From NCBI GenBank assembly GCA_041671425.1, contig JBAZBO010000053.1, positions 1 through 6,780 on the forward strand: DNA of 6,780 nucleotides. The letters run 5' to 3'. Under the pieces are notes generated by a model. It did no database searches, had not been told where the DNA came from, and saw nothing but the letters and a program-made list of their open reading frames with translations. The stretch comes from JBAZBO01 sp041671425. Its GTDB lineage: Bacteria; Patescibacteriota; WWE3; UBA101185; UBA10185. Shown one piece after another: positions 1-6,244 of the stretch. How positions within the stretch are numbered: the stretch's first letter is position 1; every line of letters starts with the position of its first letter. The translations under genes were made by a program, and so were the position numbers.

Positions 1-366
1 ATCAGGAAGATATACGAATCATTCAATAGGTATAGGGGTAGAAAAGATGTTTTGGTCTATGCCTTGATTTCCTCTTTTGCCATTCAATTCTTGGCTATTT
101 TCACTCAATATTTTGCTTTCAGAGCAATTGGGGTGAAGATACCTGTGGACTATGCCTTGTTTGTACTTCCGGTCATAACGTTAGCCGGGTTCTTTATCCC
201 CTCTCTGAATGGCTTGGGTGTCCAGGATGCCTTGTATATACAGTTTTTTGGCATGATTGGGGTACCTACAGAGATAGCGTTAAGTGCTTCCATTGTCTAT
301 CATTTATTCAGAATGGCGGTAAGCTTGATAGGAGGTGCCTTATATGCTGCGGGTAAAGCAGACTGA
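1..366 (+). CDS. Flippase-like / lysylphosphatidylglycerol synthase TM-region family membrane protein, C-terminal part
   Basis: The reading frame is open from the left edge, so this is the last 121 residues of a longer protein; the family is usually around 300 residues, so roughly 200 are missing. The TTG at 52 is an internal codon, not a start. Hydrophobic segments lie at about residues 17-40, 52-66, 77-88 and 92-117 of the fragment. Between the second and third is P-S-L-N-G-L-G-V-Q-D (67-76), which matches the family hallmark P-x-S-x-x-G-x-G-x-R/Q-E, followed by the usual 'G-V-P...A...R' pattern (87-104). Members (PF03706, related to the membrane half of MprF and to AglD-type proteins) are linked to lipid translocation and often sit beside glycosyltransferases making polyprenyl-phosphate sugars. 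It ends in TGA and overlaps the next gene by 23 nt, so it belongs to the same operon. Its substrate cannot be read from the sequence. Family assignment is fairly sure, exact role is not. Confidence 0.84.
   Translation: MRKIYESFNRYRGRKDVLVYALISSFAIQFLAIFTQYFAFRAIGVKIPVDYALFVLPVITLAGFFIPSLNGLGVQDALYIQFFGMIGVPTEIALSASIVYHLFRMAVSLIGGALYAAGKAD
330..336 (+). promoter_or_regulatory. Strong Shine-Dalgarno AGGAGGT setting the start of GT39 A
   Basis: AGGAGGT is a full-length match to the anti-Shine-Dalgarno sequence. It ends 7 nt before the ATG at 344, which is ideal spacing. An in-frame GTG at 335 lies inside the motif itself and therefore cannot use it, so ATG 344 is the start. The site lies within the coding end of the upstream flippase-like gene. 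It is the only canonical ribosome binding site seen at a plus-strand gene start in the window. Confidence 0.88.
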
Positions 367-1891
367 TATCAGGGGCTTATTGCTCCTTCTATTTTTCTGT
401 GCGTTTTTTCTATTATCGCGAGGGATATATCTTGATAGGGATGAGATAAATCCTGACGGAGTGAACTGGCATTACAGATCAGAGCAATTTATTGTAGGGC
501 TGAAAAGCGGGGACTTTGCAAAAACTTACCAACATTATCATCCTGGTGTTACCCTGATGTGGATTGTAGGGCCTGTTGTAGAGCTGATTAAGCAGATAGA
601 TCCTGATCAGAGGATTTATGATCAGTTTAACATTCCAATGTTCCATTTTTATTCCAAATTAGCACTGATCAGTGTTCAGCTCGTTCTTACTCTTTTTGCT
701 ATGTACTTACTGTCAAAGATCCTTGGAAAGAAATTGGCTTATTTATCTATGCTTCTTCTATCCGTTGAACCTTTCTTCCTTGGGAATTCGCGTATTCTCC
801 ATATGGATGTACTTCTTACGCTTTTTTTGATCATTAGCTTACTTCTTTCTTATTTGAACCTAAAGCACTTCTCAATTGGGGGAGCCATACTTTCTGGGCT
901 TTTCCTGGCCTTGTCCTTTCTGACGAAAAGTGTAGCTATTGGTGGGGTAGCCTTTGTAATAGCTATGAATTTCCTTGGAAGGTCTAGTCTAAAGACTTTT
1001 GTCAGATCCTCGGCACTAACTCTTTTATCTTTTGTGTTCTTTACATTCTTACTTTTCCCGGCACTTTGGGTAGCTCCGATCAGTACACTTACATCCATAT
1101 TTAGTGAGGCTGAAAGAGTAGGCATAAGGAAAGGACATGATCAAATAGTATTTGGTGAATATACAAGTGATGCAGGACCGTTATTCTATCCCCTTGCTTT
1201 ACTGATGAAAGTGTCTCCAATAACCCTTCTTGGTGCACTATTTTTTGTGGTAGTCCGCTTTATTAAATTCATGAAAGAAAAAGCTTGCCCGTTTAGGTTA
1301 TTGAAAAATGTAAGTGCGCTCTGGTACTTGGGGATTTTTTACATGGGTTACTTCTTCATTATGTTCTTTCCCACCAAGAAACTGGACAGGTATATGCTGG
1401 TTATCTACCCCTTTGTTTGTGTCTTGTCGGTTTTGGGCCTCTCAAAGCTGCTATCACTTATAAGGAATAAAGTTATAAGAGGAGTTTCAACGGCATTACT
1501 GGTGGTTGGGCTGGGTTACCCCCTGGTTTCCCACTTTCCCTATTATTTCACTTATACCAGTCCGGTGTTTGGAAGTGCAGAGAACGCTCATAAAGTTATC
1601 GCTCAGAAGCCTTTTGGCATGGGTATGTTTGCGTTGAGGGATATGATCTTGGAGAACTATTATTACCCTGCCTTGTGTTTTTATGACATCAAGCCTATGA
1701 GAGCCATATATCCTAACTCAAGAATTTGGGATGTAAGAGTCAATGGGTTGAGCGATTGTGATATGTTCATCCTCGGCCCCAATGAGGAGATGCCGGTAGA
1801 TGCGACGACCGGTAAGTACAAATTCGAAAAAGAACATTCACTTTATATAAATGGGTTGGAATACTGGAGGGTCTACGTCAAAAAAGTATAA
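344..1891 (+). CDS. GT39 / PMT_2-type polytopic membrane glycosyltransferase (GT39 A)
   Basis: This 515-residue GT-C glycosyltransferase probably transfers a sugar from a polyprenyl-phosphate donor on the outer face of the membrane. One hydrophobic segment (about 10-27) is followed by a first outer loop carrying acidic residues D31-R-D-E34 and N36-P-D38...W42..R45, the place where PMT/ArnT enzymes hold their catalytic Asp/Glu. The loop also has Y65-HPGVTLM-W73. About ten further hydrophobic segments follow between 104 and 396. R149-I-L-H-M-D155 fits the second conserved Asp region of PMT_2, and T344-KKLDRYM-351 precedes a late membrane segment. The tail (about 397-515) is mostly soluble and opens with an aromatic-rich HFPYYFTYTSPVFG stretch. 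Start ATG 344 is fixed by AGGAGGT at 330-336. It overlaps the upstream gene by 23 nt and the downstream start by 41 nt. It is paralogous to the gene at 3397-4989. Donor and acceptor are unknown; the fold class is secure, specificity is not. Confidence 0.9.
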   Translation: MLRVKQTDIRGLLLLLFFCAFFLLSRGIYLDRDEINPDGVNWHYRSEQFIVGLKSGDFAKTYQHYHPGVTLMWIVGPVVELIKQIDPDQRIYDQFNIPMFHFYSKLALISVQLVLTLFAMYLLSKILGKKLAYLSMLLLSVEPFFLGNSRILHMDVLLTLFLIISLLLSYLNLKHFSIGGAILSGLFLALSFLTKSVAIGGVAFVIAMNFLGRSSLKTFVRSSALTLLSFVFFTFLLFPALWVAPISTLTSIFSEAERVGIRKGHDQIVFGEYTSDAGPLFYPLALLMKVSPITLLGALFFVVVRFIKFMKEKACPFRLLKNVSALWYLGIFYMGYFFIMFFPTKKLDRYMLVIYPFVCVLSVLGLSKLLSLIRNKVIRGVSTALLVVGLGYPLVSHFPYYFTYTSPVFGSAENAHKVIAQKPFGMGMFALRDMILENYYYPALCFYDIKPMRAIYPNSRIWDVRVNGLSDCDMFILGPNEEMPVDATTGKYKFEKEHSLYINGLEYWRVYVKKV

Positions 1892-3404
1892 GCTTTATCT
1901 ATTTCTTGTAATTGCAGTTGCGCTGGCTCTGAGATTGATAGGGATAGGCCACGGTTTTCCCTTTATTTTCAACCCTGATGAACCTGCGCTTGTGAGATCT
2001 GCCCTTGGGTTGCGTTTTGATCTAAATCCCGGGCATTTTGACTGGCCTCATCTATTCTTTTACCTTAACTACTTTCTATATATGGGCTTTGCGAAGATGC
2101 GAGGCCTACTAGAGCTTAGTAGTATAAGGAATAGTCTCCCTGCGATCGTATGGGATGATAACCTTGTCTTTTATCTGATATCCCGTATTTTTGCTGCGTT
2201 TCTTGGTGCCCTTACTGTCATTCCGGTGTTCATGGCCGCAAGGAAGATGTTTGGTGAGAAGTGTGGGTTCATATCCGCCCTGGTATTTGCTTTTATACCT
2301 TTCCATGTCCTGCATTCACATTATGCTTTAATTGACGTGCCCATGACTTTCTTTTTAGCTTGGGCTTTATATTTTTCTGCCCGTATTTATGTAGACGGTA
2401 CATTCAAAGATTATGGGTTCGCCGGGCTTTTTGTAGGTCTTTCATCTTCAACGAAATATAATGGTGCCTTGGGTATACTTTTCATTGTGTTGGCGTCGAT
2501 CCATAGGATACTCTCTGCCAAAGAGAAGGTTCCTGCTATCAAAAGAACCCTTGTAGCTCTTGGTCTTTCCGGATTGCTTTGTATAGCTGCCTTTGTGGCA
2601 GGCACACCTTTTTCTGTATTGGATTATGATACGTTTCTTAGAACAGACGGCCCTCAGGGGGCATTGTGGCAATTTAGAAATGTGGGGAAAGTGGGAATCC
2701 CGGATCAATTTAGGCAATTTCTACAAATGTCTGTGAAAGTTCACCCATCCAACTTGGGAGTTACTTTTTGGATGCTATATGTTGCCGGATTCTTCTATGT
2801 TTTGACGAGGATGCGCAGGGAAGTAGAAGGTAAAAAGGTGATGTACGTCTACGTTCTGTCTGTATTCTTCTTTCTGTACGTCTCGGGGTTTGAGAAGACA
2901 AGAAGCCACTATTTTATGGTTGCATACCCTGTTTTTGCATTGGCGGTAGGCTACATAATTGATCTGATCTTAACTAAGGTTAGCAGCAAAAGACTAAGAG
3001 CGATAATATTATTTTTGGTATTTCTGTCCCCCCTAGCAGCATCCTTGGATAGATCATTGATATTTGTGAAAAAGGATACACGCGTGCAGATGTATGAATG
3101 GTTAAAGAGAAATGTATCGACTGATGACGTGTTGGTATATGAGGGGTATGAGGGAGAGGCGCTTGATCCTGTGTTCACCTCTGAGTTGATGAAAAATGCT
3201 GTAAAGAAAAGTAAATCCATAAATCTGCAAGAACTACTTTCAACCACTGGATATTTGATCCTTTCCAATAATGGTGACAACTTCGTGACTGTAGAGGGAA
3301 AGAGAATTGAATTGCCTGTTGAACCTGTGGAAGTTATTCTAAATGATGGTAGAAGGGGGCCGGTTATTGAGATATTCAGGCTACCCCTAGCAAGTTATGA
3401 CTAA
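1851..3404 (+). CDS. GT39 / PMT_2-type polytopic membrane glycosyltransferase (GT39 B)
   Basis: A 517-residue GT-C enzyme, predicted to transfer polyprenyl-phosphate-linked sugar at the outer membrane face. After the first hydrophobic segment (about 13-31) the outer loop has F-N-P-D-E-P (40-45), the typical PMT_2 catalytic-loop motif, then F63-D-W-P66 and an aromatic stretch (68-78). H157...D162-V-P fits the second conserved Asp region, and S200-TKYNGA follows. About ten more hydrophobic segments run from 107 to 397, with KTRSHYFMVAYPVF at 349-362. A soluble tail (about 400-517) starts with an R-x-x-x-Y-E-W-L-K-R-N segment (411-421) of the type common in this family. It lacks the YHPGVTLMW motif of its two neighbours, so it belongs to a different subfamily. 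The only ATG before the first membrane segment is at 1851, 41 nt inside the upstream gene and without a Shine-Dalgarno. A GGAGGG at 1866-1871 hints at a non-standard later start (ACG 1875, 509 residues). Function class confident, start uncertain. Confidence 0.9.
   Translation: MGWNTGGSTSKKYKLYLFLVIAVALALRLIGIGHGFPFIFNPDEPALVRSALGLRFDLNPGHFDWPHLFFYLNYFLYMGFAKMRGLLELSSIRNSLPAIVWDDNLVFYLISRIFAAFLGALTVIPVFMAARKMFGEKCGFISALVFAFIPFHVLHSHYALIDVPMTFFLAWALYFSARIYVDGTFKDYGFAGLFVGLSSSTKYNGALGILFIVLASIHRILSAKEKVPAIKRTLVALGLSGLLCIAAFVAGTPFSVLDYDTFLRTDGPQGALWQFRNVGKVGIPDQFRQFLQMSVKVHPSNLGVTFWMLYVAGFFYVLTRMRREVEGKKVMYVYVLSVFFFLYVSGFEKTRSHYFMVAYPVFALAVGYIIDLILTKVSSKRLRAIILFLVFLSPLAASLDRSLIFVKKDTRVQMYEWLKRNVSTDDVLVYEGYEGEALDPVFTSELMKNAVKKSKSINLQELLSTTGYLILSNNGDNFVTVEGKRIELPVEPVEVILNDGRRGPVIEIFRLPLASYD
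1866..1871 (+). promoter_or_regulatory. Possible internal Shine-Dalgarno GGAGGG near the start of GT39 B
   Basis: GGAGGG lies 15 nt downstream of the first base of the apparent ATG of GT39 B (1851) and 18 nt before the stop codon of GT39 A. No ATG, GTG or TTG stands at good distance after it in the GT39 B frame; only ACG at 1875, 3 nt beyond the motif, is close. It may be coincidental, since the same bases encode Trp-Arg-Val of GT39 A, or it may help ribosomes terminating on GT39 A to reload. Confidence 0.25.
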
Positions 3405-4989
3405 GATCAAGAAACATTATCTTGAGATTATATTCTTTGTTCTGTTTGTAGTTACCCGTATTCCTGATCTCGGACACGATGTTTTCAACACCGATGTTTG
3501 GAAATGGAAAGCCAGAACATATGACTTTGGGACTGGTGTGTTCACACTGGATTTTGAGAAAACGATACAAAAATATCACCCTGGTGTTACCTTGATGTGG
3601 CTTGGAACCTTTGCTGTCAAAGCTTACAATTTGTATGCCTCACTTTCCAAAGATAATTCACTGACCGAAGGACTGGGCTTGATCTTTGGTCTTCATTTTA
3701 CTCAGAAGCTTTTTGTAACTTTTGCCATAGGTTTTTCCCTCTCTGTGGCTTTCTATGTGTTACGTAGCCTGTTTGGGCTCAAATATGCCCTCATATCTGC
3801 GGCTTTCTTAGTTTTGGATCCATTCTATATTGGGCTTACCCGAGTATTTCATCTTGAGGGGCTCATGTCCTCGTTCATGCTTTCTTCTTTTCTACTATTC
3901 TATTGGTTTCTGAAGGAACGCAAAACCGGAAGATTGATCTATTCCGGGATTTTTGCTGGTTTGGCCATTCTCACCAAGACTTCAGCAGTATATATGATCC
4001 CGTTCTTTGGTCTTGCGCTACTGATGGACTTTCTCATGACGGGAAGGAAGTCTCTTGGGAAATATGTGAAGGCACTTGTCTTTGTTGTTTTTATCACTCT
4101 GCTTACTTTTGTAATCTTATGGCCAGCCATGTGGACATACCCACTTAAGGCACTGAATGAATTGTATAGGGGTGTGTTCTCGGTAGGGGTTGAGCAAGAC
4201 CACGAACAGTTTTATTATGGGAAGTTTGTTGGTGACCCAGGTGTTTCCTTTTACTTTGTTGTTTTGGCTCTGAAGTCTTCTGTATACCTAATTCCAGGTT
4301 TGGTGGGTTATGCCTTTGTCAGGAAGCGTATGAACAAAGACGAAAAAAGATTTGTTCTGTTTTGTTTTGCCTTTGCTGCTTTCTACTTTGTTCAGCTTTC
4401 TATACCCTCAAAGAAACTTGATAGGTACATCCTGCCCTCACTTATAGCCTTGATCTTGATCTCGTCATTCTTCTATTACAAGCTGATAGATGGTTTAAAG
4501 AAAACTTATTATGCTGCTTTGGTTCTTTTGTTTTTACCGGCAGCCTTTTTTATGGTGAGATTACATCCAGACTATTTTGCTTACTACAGCCCTTATTTTG
4601 GAGGGTTGAAGAAAGGGATCTTTGTAATAGAGCCTAAATGGATGTTTGGTCAAAGAGAAATAATAGAAGCATTAAGGACTATAGATCCTCCATTTGTCTT
4701 TTCAACTTTTAGTGAAAACATAGATGCTTTAGGCGAAAGAGATCTGTCAGAAAGAAGGGTAGTAGGTTTTCAGGAGAAGTATTATACACAGATATGGCCG
4801 TTCGTTAAGGAAAGTGGAATGATCCCCGTGATAGCAAGTCTCACTCCCCACGCCAATAAAGCCGAGTTCTTTGTTTATCCGGTTTGGGATGATTCGTCTC
4901 ACTTGGAAAATAGGTTTTCCCTAAAGCTAGTAAAACCTGTATATTTTAATGATGCCGAAGTTTACAGAATCTATCAAAAGATTAATTAA
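3397..4989 (+). CDS. GT39 / PMT_2-type polytopic membrane glycosyltransferase (GT39 C), paralog of GT39 A
   Basis: A 530-residue GT-C glycosyltransferase closely patterned on the gene at 344-1891. A first hydrophobic segment (about 9-24) leads into an outer loop with N31-T-D33...W37..R40, aligned residue for residue with N36-P-D38...W42..R45 of GT39 A, and Y60-HPGVTLM-W68. About ten hydrophobic segments follow from 100 to 387. The second acidic site reads R149-V-F-H-L-E154, with Glu where GT39 A has Asp. S338-KKLDRYI-345 and the aromatic HPDYFAYYSPYFGG (390-403) also match. The tail (about 404-530) is soluble and ends in a short segment (N518-D-A-E...) equivalent to the end of GT39 A. It probably transfers a polyprenyl-phosphate sugar on the outer face; donor and acceptor are unknown. 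ATG 3397 overlaps the end of GT39 B by 8 nt and has no evident Shine-Dalgarno, so translation is probably coupled to the upstream gene. The next gene starts 41 nt before its stop. Confidence 0.9.
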   Translation: MTKIKKHYLEIIFFVLFVVTRIPDLGHDVFNTDVWKWKARTYDFGTGVFTLDFEKTIQKYHPGVTLMWLGTFAVKAYNLYASLSKDNSLTEGLGLIFGLHFTQKLFVTFAIGFSLSVAFYVLRSLFGLKYALISAAFLVLDPFYIGLTRVFHLEGLMSSFMLSSFLLFYWFLKERKTGRLIYSGIFAGLAILTKTSAVYMIPFFGLALLMDFLMTGRKSLGKYVKALVFVVFITLLTFVILWPAMWTYPLKALNELYRGVFSVGVEQDHEQFYYGKFVGDPGVSFYFVVLALKSSVYLIPGLVGYAFVRKRMNKDEKRFVLFCFAFAAFYFVQLSIPSKKLDRYILPSLIALILISSFFYYKLIDGLKKTYYAALVLLFLPAAFFMVRLHPDYFAYYSPYFGGLKKGIFVIEPKWMFGQREIIEALRTIDPPFVFSTFSENIDALGERDLSERRVVGFQEKYYTQIWPFVKESGMIPVIASLTPHANKAEFFVYPVWDDSSHLENRFSLKLVKPVYFNDAEVYRIYQKIN

Positions 4990-6244
4990 GAATCCTGCTG
5001 TATCTGGGACATTGATAGTAACGGTGGGAGCGCTGATTGGAAGTTTCTTTAATTATTTGCTTCAATTCTTTCTTGGAAGGACACTTTCAGTATCTGATTT
5101 TGGTGCATTCAACGCTCTTTTGTCATTTTCGGTTATTCTCACGGTACTAAGTGGTTCTTTATCCACGGCCCTGGTAAAAACTGTCGCAGAGATAAAGGCT
5201 GAAGGAAGGTTTGACGCCCTAACCAAGCTTTTCAAGAGATTAACGGCATCCTTCATCTTCATCGGGGTTATTATTTTCTGTTTAGTATATGTATTTAAAG
5301 GTAGGATCTCTGCTTTCCTGCAGGTATCTGAGACTTCATATCTTTTGGGTTTTGCCTTTTATATGTCACTTACCTTTTTGTCTATCCTTGCTCCCACGTT
5401 CCTTCAAGGACTACTTAGGTTTAAATCTTATTCTTTCTGGGTTGTCATGTTAAGTATTTTTAGGTTCTCAATCCCAGTGGTACTTGTTCTCATAGGTATG
5501 AAAGTTGGTGCGGTGTATGTAGGGATGGGAATTTCCCTTGTACTTTCATATTGCCTATCCTTATTTCTGCTGAAAAAGAACTTTACCTTGTTCAAGGAGC
5601 TTCCGTTGAAAGGGTACTTCAAAAAGCTCCTCCTTTTTGCAGGGCCGGTGGTGTTTGTCAACCTTGGTATGACCATCTTGAACAACATTGATGTAATACT
5701 AGTAAAACATTATTTTGATCCCAATACCGCAGGCTTGTATTCTGGTGTAGTTACGTTAGGAAAAGTATTTCTTTTTGGAGCAGGAACTGTCAGTGTGGTG
5801 ATGTATCCTCAGATCTCAAGTTCTTATGCAAAAAAAGAGGATCCTTTCAAGAAACTAGAGCCTTTTCTTATATTGCAGCTAGTAATATTGCTCTGTGGAT
5901 TTTTGCTCTTCAGCCTCCTTCCGGAGCTTGTTACAAAAACCATGTTTGGTGAAAGGTACCTTCCTTCTGTGCAGTATCTGCCTAAATTTACTATATTCGC
6001 AGGATTTTACGTTATAGCCAATTTCTTTACGTTGTTCCTATTAGCAATCAATAAGACGAAGATATTCATACTTCATGTTAGTGCTGCGTTGTTGCAACTG
6101 GTCTTGATGAGGGCTTTTCATGGCAACATAAGTCAGATAATAGATATGAACATAATAGTATCTACTACTCTGTCCTCTTGCCTTTTGGGGTACTTTTCCT
6201 TCCTGTTGCTAAGGAAGAAAAGGACTAAAAGTCATAGCCATTAG
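4949..6244 (+). CDS. Wzx-like polysaccharide / oligosaccharide flippase (MOP superfamily)
   Basis: A 431-residue polytopic protein of the polysaccharide biosynthesis (Wzx/RfbX-like, PF01943/PF13440) branch of the MOP superfamily, of usual length. It is expected to flip polyprenyl-diphosphate-linked oligosaccharide from the cytoplasmic to the outer leaflet. About twelve hydrophobic segments can be counted: near 18-40, 51-73, 97-117, 128-153, 160-182, 186-207, 226-247, 262-285, 305-325, 345-367, 371-392 and 397-421. The N-terminus has the family pattern of a basic lead, G-x-x-x-x-F...L-G-R-x-L-s-x-x-D-F-G (about 31-52). The second half opens with N-N-I-D-V-I-L-V-K (245-253) and A-G-L-Y-S (261-265), both typical. 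A basic tail RKKRTKSHSH ends the protein. Tandem ATGs at 4949 and 4952 overlap GT39 C by 41 nt and have no Shine-Dalgarno, implying coupled translation. The 3' end overlaps galE on the other strand by 20 nt. Family confident; glycan unknown. Confidence 0.9.
   Translation: MMPKFTESIKRLIKNPAVSGTLIVTVGALIGSFFNYLLQFFLGRTLSVSDFGAFNALLSFSVILTVLSGSLSTALVKTVAEIKAEGRFDALTKLFKRLTASFIFIGVIIFCLVYVFKGRISAFLQVSETSYLLGFAFYMSLTFLSILAPTFLQGLLRFKSYSFWVVMLSIFRFSIPVVLVLIGMKVGAVYVGMGISLVLSYCLSLFLLKKNFTLFKELPLKGYFKKLLLFAGPVVFVNLGMTILNNIDVILVKHYFDPNTAGLYSGVVTLGKVFLFGAGTVSVVMYPQISSSYAKKEDPFKKLEPFLILQLVILLCGFLLFSLLPELVTKTMFGERYLPSVQYLPKFTIFAGFYVIANFFTLFLLAINKTKIFILHVSAALLQLVLMRAFHGNISQIIDMNIIVSTTLSSCLLGYFSFLLLRKKRTKSHSH

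Noticed and set aside
335..337. GTG as the start of GT39 A
   Set aside because: It lies within the AGGAGGT Shine-Dalgarno, which is ideally spaced for ATG 344.
850..1125. 91-codon minus-strand reading frame
   Set aside because: Antisense to GT39 A membrane segments, no family resemblance and no ribosome binding site noted.
2951..3280. 109-codon minus-strand reading frame
   Set aside because: It lies wholly inside GT39 B, antisense to its coding sequence, with no recognisable domain and no start signal seen. It is a shadow of the real gene.
3903..4148. 81-codon plus-strand reading frame inside GT39 C
   Set aside because: It is out of frame within a well-supported membrane glycosyltransferase, and its Cys/His/Trp-rich content is typical of a frame-shifted read of hydrophobic codons.
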